In this document: piece by piece, positions 16,333 to 23,454 of the stretch
Numbering within the stretch: position 1 is the first letter of the stretch
How the letters are laid out: each line of letters opens with the position of its first letter
NCBI GenBank assembly: GCA_002426195.1
Contig: DIOT01000053.1
Span: 1-26,406, forward strand
Length of the DNA: 26,406 nt
Direction of reading: 5' to 3'
From: Bacteroidales bacterium UBA5507
GTDB taxonomy: Bacteria > Bacteroidota > Bacteroidia > Bacteroidales > Lentimicrobiaceae
The notes under the pieces: generated by a model
The model's database searches: none
What the model saw: the letters and a program-made list of their open reading frames with translations, nothing else
Told to the model about the DNA's origin: nothing
Program-made: the position numbers and the translations under genes

Positions 16333-19300
16333 TCAGATCACTATCACCTTCATCATTTTAGCTTTACCACTTTGAAGGGTTACTTTTATGAAATATATTC
16401 CGGCTGGATAGTCTTTGATATCAATAGTGCATGACTGTGCTACTTTCATCCATTGAATCTGTTGCTTCATCCCTGCCAGATTATAGAGTTCAACAATATA
16501 GATATTATCGTTGATCGTTGGGGCGCATTCAATTATTATATAATCAGTTGCGGGATTAGGACTACATCGAATAGTATTAAGTGCCATATCATTTGTACCG
16601 GTTACATTAAGGAAGTGTGCAATTAGTGTGCGATTAGAGATTATGTTGAAAGTATACAAAGGCTCAGTTGAGATAGTGTCGCCAGCTTCTTCCCAGTAGA
16701 TAAACTCAAAGTTTTCTTCCGGTTCAGCTGAAACCGTAACATCAGTTCCCTGGGCAAAAAACCCGGCTCCTGTTACTGTGCCTCCGTTATCGGGATCAGC
16801 TGTTAAGGTAACATTATAAAAAACCTGTTGAGCTTGAAAATTAGCAACCAAAGAAGTATCAGATACGAGCGTTAGCACAAACTGTGGCTCACTCGAAATG
16901 ATCTCATCACCCGATGTCCAATTAATGAAATTATAATCATCAGAAGGGATGGCTGTTATAGTTACTTCAGTTCCTGTGTCGAATGTGCCTGCACCCATAA
17001 CTGTGCCGCCTTGCTGAGGCATAGAAGTTAAAGTGATAGTATATTCTGTAATGTCGAAATTAGCATTAAGAGATATGTCATTTGATACAATAAAGCTGTA
17101 CTCAGAGTCAGTACTAACAACGTTCCCATTTTCAGTCCAGTTAATGAATTCGTATACACCTGAAGCTGTCGCAGAAACAGTAACAGTTGACCCTGAGAGG
17201 TACATTCCGCCACCTGATACAACGCCGGCATCGCCGGGAATAGCCTGTACATCCACCTGATACATATCGGGAGTAAACCAGTTGAGAGCTTCATTAATCA
17301 TAGTTTGCACATCAGCGTCGTCTGTTAGTTGTGACATATCGAAACTTATATAGTACGACTTGTATATTTCGTTATCTAACCAAACTGCACATGTTTTACC
17401 CTTTGAATAAGCATTGCCTGAAACAGGGCCATCTTCAAATTTGAATGCAATATTTGAGCTTATATCAGGATTTGTAACACCCGAAGCAAACCATGACGGA
17501 CATGAACGTGGGTATATTACATCAGGCCCATCGGCAAGAACAGGTATTTCAAGATTAAGTGTTCCTATAGGAGAATTTTCAACCCCAATGATACTGCCCT
17601 GGTGAAAGCCGGGAGTGTCGGGGCCTCCGAGTCCATCTGAACCTCCAAAAACAGGAGGGTTTTCCTGTGCCTCAAAACCTGTACGAAGATAAGCAGAAGT
17701 AAATCGGTATATATTACTTGAGTTAGGTAATCCATGCTGTGAGGATGGGAGATTATCAGCAGCAAAGAATAAGTTTTTTGGTGCTCCAATGGTTCCAAGA
17801 TCAAGGTAAGTACAGAGTTCCTTACATAGAGTATCCTGGATGTCGGATGTCCCTGAATTATGTGCATATGCCAGGATTATATTATACTGCGACGGTAGGT
17901 CGAACTCACTGTATGCTGCCCAATTATACAAGTCGAAATTAACTCCTGTGTTCGTTAAGGCATTTATATATTCGGAGAGTTCGGGCGTTTGGCTACCTTG
18001 TGCCATTAACAGGACTTCGGTACCGGCGGTAGGCAGGGCCATGAATACAAGGGGCTCATTCAAAGTTGAATCAAGGACTGCCCTGTTAGAGAATGTCGAA
18101 TTATCGGTAGCTACGTAATAGAATTGAACAGTTGAACCGGTAGGAATCCCTGATACAGAGTAATGATAATGATTGAGCTGCGTTATTGAATCATGGCTTA
18201 CTGCCTGCCATCCGCTACCATAATTAAAGTATAGAGAATCGGAAGCAATCCCGGATATATCGGTAATAGTCGCTGTAAAGTTAGCTGAAGATTTAAATGT
18301 ATTCCAAACTTTTTCACATGTAATTGAAGGTGGCTGTTGATCAATGGAAGTATAAAAACGTATTGCCATCTGATTATGAAGAAGATTTCCGGCAGGATCA
18401 GGCCCAACATAAGTGTCACCATCAACGTTCTCATTGAGATATGCCAGGCCTATGGTACAATCATCATTCTGAATACCAATAGTAGCACTTTGGCCTGAAT
18501 CATGAGGATTTGCACCTCCTGTTTGTCCATTAGCCACGGTTTTATATTGCATTACTATTTCACCATTTTCATGAAGTATCACTTCAAAACACAATGTAGG
18601 TGAACCTCCTGTGCCTGCAGCAAAATTGAGGTTATTCCATTGTATTATAGTATACCGCTCAGGGGCTTCACCAAATGTCTGATAATACACATTCCCTGTG
18701 CCTTCAACAGCTTCCATATCATCCCAGAAACAAGCAATAAGAGCAGGCATATTAAGATAACCCGGGATATAATAGCTATAATTGAAAATATTTCCATCAG
18801 TACTCCAGCCGTTGGTTGGATATGGTTTTACCCAATTATTGTCAGTAAGGAGCAGAGTACCATTGATATCTGCATGGAAAAACGTTCTTGGAAGGCCATA
18901 AAATGGGAAACTGAAACCAAGAGGAATTGCTTCCGAAAAATTGTCGTCACCTGAAAAGGAAGGTACTCCCAAAGTAATCGCAGAAGTGCCTGTTTCACTT
19001 ATATCGATCCAGTTATATTCAGGACCACCGGATTCATCACTATCAATCCACTGGTATCCCATCGCATCAGGGCCACCGGTTCCGTAATGAACAACCACCT
19101 CAAAATCAGAAGTAAGAGTATCATTTGATAAATCGGCATCATCCGTCAGGTCTGTATAAACCGTTATTGTATAAGTTCCGGGTATAGCCGGTGTCCAGGT
19201 TGAGAACTGAATTGAAGCGGTACCCCCTGCAGCTAATGATTCGGAATAATTTCTTTCTTCGCTATATACTGTGTTGGAAGAAGCATCAGTAATAACACAG

Positions 19301-19965
19301 TTAACAGGGATTGGAGCTGTTAATTCTCCGGTGCCAAAATTCTTAATAGTAGCTACCGGTTGGACCGGATTATTGACTACAGTATAAGCAGAAGGATTGC
19401 TTATATCAAGAACTCCTACATCATTTGCCTGCGGTTGCCCAACTTTAATATCGTCAACAATGAAGCCATAAGTCTCCTGAGTCCATTTAATGGCGAGGTA
19501 GATGCTTTGTCCAGCGTAAGCACTCAGGTCATAATTAAACTCCTGGTACGAAGCTCCAAGGCCGGTAACATTTCCGAGGGTAACATTGAAATTGGAAATA
19601 GCATTTCCTGTGGTCGACAATTTTACCATCATATCCTCGGTGCCATACCATGATCGGGCAAAGAAGTTGAATACATCACCTGCCCTTACCGTAACCTGAG
19701 GAAGCACAAGCCAGTCATTACCATTGCTCCCATAACAGTCAACAAAACATAAATAATTGCCGGAATGTGCATGCGAAGGCCTATTGAGAGGACTGAAACG
19801 CGCTCCGTCGTTATTGACATCATAGGTTACCCATGATGGAGGTAATACACCACTCTCAAAGCTTTCATTGATAATCCACTGGCTATAGCCTGTTAAGGAA
19901 CAAACCATACAAAATAATAGCGCTATGCACCGGATTCTTAATTTCGTAAACATTTTCATTAGCAT
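16333..19965 (-). CDS. Large multidomain T9SS-secreted adhesin-like protein
   Basis: The 1210-residue protein has a signal peptide ending GYSQ; ATG codons at 19965, 19959 and 19953 are all possible starts. Residues about 30-178 resemble the cleaved-adhesin/choice-of-anchor J domain known from gingipain-type proteins (INESFESGVLPPSW, IVDDIKVG). A CARDB-like Ig module follows (about 183-295), then a beta-sandwich starting YQWIDSDESGGP (about 305-560). An Ig-like segment is next (about 565-640), then a Rossmann-like, glutamine-amidotransferase-like region (about 645-900, EVLLMAQG, YNIILAYAHN). Three InlB-B-type repeats occupy about 903-1118 (GGTVTGAGFF, FEFIYWEE), and a T9SS type A sorting domain about 1125-1210 (CSPNPATDY, VELYNLAG, GIYFIKV). 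No protease catalytic dyad could be assigned. The gene is clearly more GC-rich than the left region. It follows the AraC-type regulator gene on the same strand, 129 bases away. Confidence 0.92.
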   Translation of the reverse strand: MLMKMFTKLRIRCIALLFCMVCSLTGYSQWIINESFESGVLPPSWVTYDVNNDGARFSPLNRPSHAHSGNYLCFVDCYGSNGNDWLVLPQVTVRAGDVFNFFARSWYGTEDMMVKLSTTGNAISNFNVTLGNVTGLGASYQEFNYDLSAYAGQSIYLAIKWTQETYGFIVDDIKVGQPQANDVGVLDISNPSAYTVVNNPVQPVATIKNFGTGELTAPIPVNCVITDASSNTVYSEERNYSESLAAGGTASIQFSTWTPAIPGTYTITVYTDLTDDADLSNDTLTSDFEVVVHYGTGGPDAMGYQWIDSDESGGPEYNWIDISETGTSAITLGVPSFSGDDNFSEAIPLGFSFPFYGLPRTFFHADINGTLLLTDNNWVKPYPTNGWSTDGNIFNYSYYIPGYLNMPALIACFWDDMEAVEGTGNVYYQTFGEAPERYTIIQWNNLNFAAGTGGSPTLCFEVILHENGEIVMQYKTVANGQTGGANPHDSGQSATIGIQNDDCTIGLAYLNENVDGDTYVGPDPAGNLLHNQMAIRFYTSIDQQPPSITCEKVWNTFKSSANFTATITDISGIASDSLYFNYGSGWQAVSHDSITQLNHYHYSVSGIPTGSTVQFYYVATDNSTFSNRAVLDSTLNEPLVFMALPTAGTEVLLMAQGSQTPELSEYINALTNTGVNFDLYNWAAYSEFDLPSQYNIILAYAHNSGTSDIQDTLCKELCTYLDLGTIGAPKNLFFAADNLPSSQHGLPNSSNIYRFTSAYLRTGFEAQENPPVFGGSDGLGGPDTPGFHQGSIIGVENSPIGTLNLEIPVLADGPDVIYPRSCPSWFASGVTNPDISSNIAFKFEDGPVSGNAYSKGKTCAVWLDNEIYKSYYISFDMSQLTDDADVQTMINEALNWFTPDMYQVDVQAIPGDAGVVSGGGMYLSGSTVTVSATASGVYEFINWTENGNVVSTDSEYSFIVSNDISLNANFDITEYTITLTSMPQQGGTVMGAGTFDTGTEVTITAIPSDDYNFINWTSGDEIISSEPQFVLTLVSDTSLVANFQAQQVFYNVTLTADPDNGGTVTGAGFFAQGTDVTVSAEPEENFEFIYWEEAGDTISTEPLYTFNIISNRTLIAHFLNVTGTNDMALNTIRCSPNPATDYIIIECAPTINDNIYIVELYNLAGMKQQIQWMKVAQSCTIDIKDYPAGIYFIKVTLQSGKAKMMKVIVI

Positions 19966-20052
19966 CGAATTAGATTGTTTTAAAAAGGATTAGTAGTTAC
20001 CAACTGAGCCTGCAAATTAATTCAATGCGGATGTAAAGTTCAATTAAAGTAA

Positions 20053-20074
20053 TTATGAATTGTTCAATTCATAA
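20053..20074. promoter_or_regulatory. Perfect 22-bp inverted repeat, candidate operator or weak terminator
   Basis: TTATGAATTG-TT-CAATTCATAA has ten-base perfect arms. It lies 21 bases after the regulator stop codon and 88 bases before the start of the downstream secreted-protein gene (both - strand). It is AT-rich and not followed by a T-run on the - strand, so an operator for a dimeric regulator is at least as likely as a terminator. Confidence 0.5.
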
Positions 20075-20094
20075 GTATATTAACATATCGTAGA

Positions 20095-21735
20095 TTACTG
20101 TAAATTAGCGCTTTTGCGAAAAATTGAGGGTGTTATACCAACATATTTCCTGAACAGGGAATTAAATGTCGAAATGTTATTAAAACCAGCCTCCTTAGCA
20201 ATGGCTTCAATGGAGTAACGTTGAGAAAGCACCTGGTCTGAAAGCATAGACATAGCTTCCTTTATACGATATTCATTTATAAGCTCAGAATAGCTTTTTT
20301 GATATTCATCATTGATAAGTTGTGAAAGGTATGTGCGATTTGATCCTAGCTTTCGTGATAATTTTTCAATTGTTAGGTCTGTGCGGGTATATATTTTATC
20401 ATTTTGCAAAGCGGATCTGAGTTTTTTCAGGAGTTTAATTTTTTCATCAACTGATATATTTAACCTGGTTTTCTCATCAATTGAAAGTTCCTCAATTTCT
20501 GATTTTACACCATGCAGTTCTTGTTCTTTTTGCAACAGGGCAAGATTCTTACTGACTATAAACTTATAAGCATTATTTTTTCTCCTAAGCTGAATAACAA
20601 TAATTATTACTGCAATTATTGAAAAAATCATACCCACCAGCCAGGTAATGCTCAATCTGTTCTGATTTTCAATTTTGGTCTCCTGCAATGCAGTTTTATA
20701 TTCAAGAGCCAGTATATCTTTACTCAATTTTTCATTTATATACTTTTCCTCCAACATTGAAATACGAGCAGCCTTTTCAATATCCATAAGGCTATCTCTA
20801 AGTTCAGTTGACTTAATAAAATATTTATAAGCGGAGTTGAAATTACCGGTTGCTTCAAATATACTGGCATACTGGCTATAGACATTAGCTTCCTCATCCA
20901 TTTGGCCGGCTTCATGATATTTCTTTAAACTTTCATCACAATAAAAGAGGGCAGAATCTTTTTTACCTGTTTGAAGCATCAATTTCGAATAATTGAGGTA
21001 AACATTGGCAATAGAACTGATATTACCCATGGCCTTATTAATTGCGAGTGCTTTTTTAAAATATGTTGCAGCCGCCGTGTAATTTGATAGATTAAGGTAA
21101 ACAAGGCCAATGTTTGCAAAATTTGAAGAAGTGCCACCGGGATCGTTGTTCTTTTCGTCGATGCCTGCAGCTTCAAAAAAAATTGGAAGTGCTTTTTTAT
21201 AATCACTCATTTCCATAAAAATGGATCCGGTATTTGACAAGCATATACTATATCCTCTCTGATCGTTCAACTGGTAAAATGCATCGGCGGCTACATTAAT
21301 ATACTTAAGAGCTTTTTTATATTCTTTAAGCTTAATAAAAACGGTGCCGATGCTAAGGTTACAGCGGGCCACGTGAAGTGAATCATTCAGCTGTTTAAAG
21401 ATTCGAAGAGCTGTAAAATTATTTTCATTTGCTTTCTCATAATCACCCATGCGAGTATTTATAATTGCAAGATTGCTGTATGCCATGGCGACCTCATGAA
21501 CATTTCCCCGTTTTATGGAAATGATAAGAGCCTTACGGGCATATTCCCTGGCTTTAAAGTTATAACCCTGGTCAAATGCTGATAAAAACAGTCTGTTATA
21601 TTTTTTAAGGGACGCCTCTGATGTATCGTTTGTTGCTATGGTAATCTTTGCATTTGTAACCGGGCTCCCTGAAACATTAGCATACTGGTACAAAAAAAGC
21701 AGCGCAAAAATGCACACTGAAACAAGTGATTTCAT
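20095..21735 (-). CDS. Membrane-anchored TPR regulator with AraC-type HTH
   Basis: The 546-residue protein starts at the ATG at 21735, which gives a proper signal peptide (MKSLVSVCIFALLFLYQYA); the TTG six codons upstream lies within a promoter-like element. TPRs occupy about residues 35-310 (AYSNLAIINTRMGDYEKANE, NIGLVYLNLSNYTAAATYF). A transmembrane segment at about 360-381 is followed by LRRKN, so the TPRs are predicted in the periplasm. After a coiled coil, an AraC-type domain covers about 445-546 (LTIEKLSRKLGSNRTYLSQLIN, SIEAIAKEAGFNNISTFNSLF). Its layout matches the regulator at 7809-9401, but the HTH sequences differ clearly. The large T9SS cargo gene follows on the same strand with the perfect palindrome between them. 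That makes this a third regulator-then-cargo pair, in the opposite orientation. Confidence 0.92.
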   Translation of the reverse strand: MKSLVSVCIFALLFLYQYANVSGSPVTNAKITIATNDTSEASLKKYNRLFLSAFDQGYNFKAREYARKALIISIKRGNVHEVAMAYSNLAIINTRMGDYEKANENNFTALRIFKQLNDSLHVARCNLSIGTVFIKLKEYKKALKYINVAADAFYQLNDQRGYSICLSNTGSIFMEMSDYKKALPIFFEAAGIDEKNNDPGGTSSNFANIGLVYLNLSNYTAAATYFKKALAINKAMGNISSIANVYLNYSKLMLQTGKKDSALFYCDESLKKYHEAGQMDEEANVYSQYASIFEATGNFNSAYKYFIKSTELRDSLMDIEKAARISMLEEKYINEKLSKDILALEYKTALQETKIENQNRLSITWLVGMIFSIIAVIIIVIQLRRKNNAYKFIVSKNLALLQKEQELHGVKSEIEELSIDEKTRLNISVDEKIKLLKKLRSALQNDKIYTRTDLTIEKLSRKLGSNRTYLSQLINDEYQKSYSELINEYRIKEAMSMLSDQVLSQRYSIEAIAKEAGFNNISTFNSLFRKYVGITPSIFRKSANLQ

Positions 21736-21740
21736 AACTA

Positions 21741-21748
21741 CAAATCTA
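21741..21748 (-). promoter_or_regulatory. Candidate -7 promoter element very close to the start codon
   Basis: On the - strand TAGATTTG matches TAnnTTTG, with a TTG about 20 bases upstream (plus-strand 21769-21771). It ends only five bases before the ATG at 21735, so transcription would begin at or near the start codon, giving a leaderless or nearly leaderless message. Confidence 0.4.
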
Positions 21749-21807
21749 GCCAAGTTCTAATTCAGTCACAACCTTTTCTGTTTAGAATTGAAACTCTTTA
21801 ATCAGGC

Positions 21808-21835
21808 ACCTGTCACCAATCACCGGTTACCAATC
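21808..21835. repeat. 14-bp imperfect tandem repeat (heptad-phased)
   Basis: ACCTGTCACCAATC is followed directly by ACCGGTTACCAATC, 12 of 14 identical; each unit also reads as two heptads. It touches the stop codon of the DUF6266-like gene. Confidence 0.7.
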
Positions 21836-22482
21836 TACCACTTCCCCAGGTAAACGGACTTCGATACCCTGGCCTCATTGTCATTGCCGAACCTGGTTAT
21901 GTTATGGAAGTATGCCCATACATGGAGACTATCGGGCTCACCCTCAAGTTTTATGACTGCTTTGCCCGTTTGCCGGAATCCCATGCCGTAATGAACAATT
22001 GCCGGCCCGGTTTCATTCCAAATGCATACTGTAAGCGAATCATTAGGGCGGTTTGTCTTGCTTCCCAATGTGGTGTCCCATTCCAGGTACAAATTGTTAT
22101 CTTTCCGTTCAATCTTATTGATTTCCGGATGTTCTATCCTGCCTTTCGACAGAAGTACTTCCGGTAGATTAATTTTGAAATCGGGCCTTTCACCTTCCTT
22201 GCCGGGAATTTCAGTAACCGCGTTCTTGTAGTTGTAACTCAGCGCACTGTTGTAATAGGCTGAAGAATCTTCCGGATCAGCCCAACCCTGCCTCATAGCT
22301 TCTTTAAGCATGCACAGGAATTTGCTGATAACCTTCAGCTTTTCATTGCTGGCTTGTTGCCTGGTTGTCGGTTTTGAGGGTTCACGCCGTTTGGTTCTGA
22401 TAACCTGTTTGCCTTTCAGCACATAGAAAACTTTGTTTCCGACTGTTCCGGTGATTAGTCCGTTTGAGTGTATGATTGCCAT
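21835..22482 (-). CDS. DUF6266-like protein
   Basis: The 215-residue protein starts at an ATG and has no signal peptide. The N-terminus (GLITGTVGNKVFYVLKGKQVIRT), the following basic stretch and the helix around SKFLCMLKEAMRQGW resemble DUF6266, a family of unknown function that I associate with Bacteroidota. The C-terminal half is beta-rich (NNLYLEWDTTL, SLTVCIWNETG, HVWAYFHNI), like the Ig-type fold expected there. It stands alone on the - strand between the AraC-type regulator and a repeat-rich spacer. Base composition is close to that of the large adhesin gene and higher than the left region. The family assignment is from memory of the N-terminal pattern and is moderately certain; no function can be given. 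Confidence 0.75.
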   Translation of the reverse strand: MAIIHSNGLITGTVGNKVFYVLKGKQVIRTKRREPSKPTTRQQASNEKLKVISKFLCMLKEAMRQGWADPEDSSAYYNSALSYNYKNAVTEIPGKEGERPDFKINLPEVLLSKGRIEHPEINKIERKDNNLYLEWDTTLGSKTNRPNDSLTVCIWNETGPAIVHYGMGFRQTGKAVIKLEGEPDSLHVWAYFHNITRFGNDNEARVSKSVYLGKW

Positions 22483-22560
22483 TTTGATTTGGTTTTAAGT
22501 GTTTTTAGTTTTGTTTGAATGATGTTGATGATTGATTCGATATAAAGTGAATATTAAACG

Positions 22561-22593
22561 GGGGTTGAGCAGGAGTTGAGAAGGAGTTTCGCC
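22561..22593. repeat. 11-bp imperfect tandem repeat
   Basis: Three adjacent 11-bp units read GGGGTTGAGCA, GGAGTTGAGAA and GGAGTTTCGCC. A C-rich pair with the same period (CCCCCTCCTAG, CCCCCTCTC) follows at about 22613-22632. No coding use is evident. Confidence 0.55.
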
Positions 22594-22607
22594 GCTGCGC
22601 AAGTATG

Positions 22608-22925
22608 CTAACCCCCTCCTAGCCCCCTCTCAAGACCTGCTGAGTGGTAGGTTAATATCCTCTTTAGCATTACTTTATATCCAATTCGGTTCAGCCTGAC
22701 CGCCGCCCCCCCGGTAAAGGCTTCGTTCTGTTTGATGTTTATGGGGGATTTAGTGGAATTTTGCGATTCGAAAATTTTTAAAATTGAATTTTCTTTTTGA
22801 AAAATTTTAACCGGCTCGCTCATGTCATCAAAAGTTTTGATGACGAATGATGATTTATCATCATTCTTGAAAGAAGTTTTGTTTATGTTTTGTTTTGTTT
22901 TGTTTAGTTTATTTAATAGTGACAT
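22608..22925 (-). CDS. Doubtful small hypothetical protein
   Basis: This open frame has an ATG and encodes 105 residues, rich in Lys, Asn and Ser at the start and ending in a Gly-rich tail. I recognise no family. Two things argue against it. Its first codons fall in a TTTTG/GTGAC repeat tract, and its last dozen residues are made by the C-rich 11-bp repeat. In favour, the middle part is an uninterrupted, plausibly soluble sequence (SFVIKTFDDMSEPVKIFQKE) with few alternatives on the other strand. It lies 125 bases upstream of the DUF6266-like gene on the same strand. If real, its start codon is embedded in the last unit of the 12-bp phased array. Confidence 0.25.
   Translation of the reverse strand: MSLLNKLNKTKQNINKTSFKNDDKSSFVIKTFDDMSEPVKIFQKENSILKIFESQNSTKSPINIKQNEAFTGGAAVRLNRIGYKVMLKRILTYHSAGLERGLGGG
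22887..22905. repeat. TTTTG simple repeat
   Basis: Three consecutive GTTTT units and a partial fourth, preceded by a broken copy. The tract lies at the start of the doubtful small ORF and next to the 12-bp array. Confidence 0.5.
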
Positions 22926-22994
22926 TTGAGTGACGTTTTGTGTGACTGTTTGTGTGACTGTTTGTGTGACTGTTTATGTGACATTTTGTGTGCC
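22919..22994. repeat. Phased direct-repeat array, 12-bp period, core GTGAC
   Basis: GTGAC occurs at 22919, 22930, 22942, 22954, 22966 and 22978, and GTGCC at 22990. Spacings are 11, 12, 12, 12, 12 and 12. The inner units are identical (TGTGTGACTGTT). About one unit per slightly more than one helical turn would put the cores on nearly the same face of the DNA, as in iteron or multi-site operator arrays. It may also be a simple satellite. Confidence 0.85.
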
Positions 22995-23079
22995 AGATTA
23001 AAAACTGAAGTCGTTTTTATATTTACATCTGTTCAATTTTCTTGCCAAAGATCTTCTACTTTTTTGCTGGATCAAAAAA

Positions 23080-23105
23080 TGTTCTTTGTTCGTTGTTTTT
23101 TGTTC
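23080..23105 (-). repeat. Heptad-phased dispersed repeat, copy 1 (inverted)
   Basis: Read on the - strand, it matches the copy at 23165-23190 at 22 of 26 positions, built on the heptad GAACMAA. The two form an inverted repeat with a 59-base spacer. Heptads continue to about 23112. Confidence 0.7.
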
Positions 23106-23164
23106 TTTGTTCCCATTCCACGCACTAAAATCTTCCTTGAACAACGTACGAGGCTCTTAACACT

Positions 23165-23190
23165 GAACCAAAAACTAAGAACCAAGAACA
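23165..23190 (+). repeat. Heptad-phased dispersed repeat, copy 2
   Basis: It matches the copy at 24559-24584 at 25 of 26 positions (GAACCAA, GAACTAA, GAACCAA-type heptads). With that copy it brackets the putative metalloprotease gene as a direct repeat. Confidence 0.8.
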
Positions 23191-23203
23191 GATTGCTATC
23201 TTT

Positions 23204-23317
23204 TGTCCACTATGTGTCCACTATTTGTCAGTCTTTTTAGCCAAATGTCCATTATTTGGCAGTCTTTTTTGCCAAATGTCCACTATGTGTCCAGTATGTG
23301 TCAGTCTTTTTGCCAAA
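23204..23317. repeat. 31-bp tandem repeat with 11-bp substructure
   Basis: Three units of the form TGTCCAyTATk + TGkCAGTCTTT + TTwGCCAAA lie at 23215-23245, 23246-23276 and 23288-23317. Single extra copies of the first 11-mer lie at 23204-23214 and 23277-23287. The middle copy can form an 8-bp hairpin (ATTTGGCA/TGCCAAAT, loop at 23262-23269). Degenerate pieces (TGCCAAATAyCGG) continue to about 23376. No gene is visible here. Confidence 0.85.
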
Positions 23318-23454
23318 TACCGGGCAATATCTGCCATATACTGGACAGATACCGGACATTTTCTGCCAAATATCGGTAATGGGCATGATTAGCATCAAAC
23401 TTGAATGATGGTGATCAGCAAAACATCGGGATAACCGCCCAAAAAATTACTGCT

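Noticed and set aside
17028..18954. Several open frames of 60-105 codons on both strands within the large adhesin gene
   Set aside because: They overlap a continuous multidomain gene, lack recognisable features, and arise from its higher GC content.
22919..22994. Plasmid replication origin with iterons
   Set aside because: The phased array looks iteron-like, but no Rep protein, DnaA-type box cluster or partition gene is visible, so an origin is not claimed.
23080..23190. Invertible promoter segment between the inverted heptad repeats
   Set aside because: The arms match at 22 of 26 positions, but the 59-base spacer holds no promoter-like element and no invertase gene is in the window.
22926..23240. 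Open frame on the + strand encoding a CDCL-repeat peptide
   Set aside because: Its start and repeated residues are a by-product of the 12-bp GTGAC array, and the rest runs through the heptad repeats; no domain or ribosome site supports it.
23204..23317. CRISPR-like direct repeats
   Set aside because: The 31-bp units are contiguous with no unique spacers, contain internal 11-bp substructure and have no cas genes nearby.
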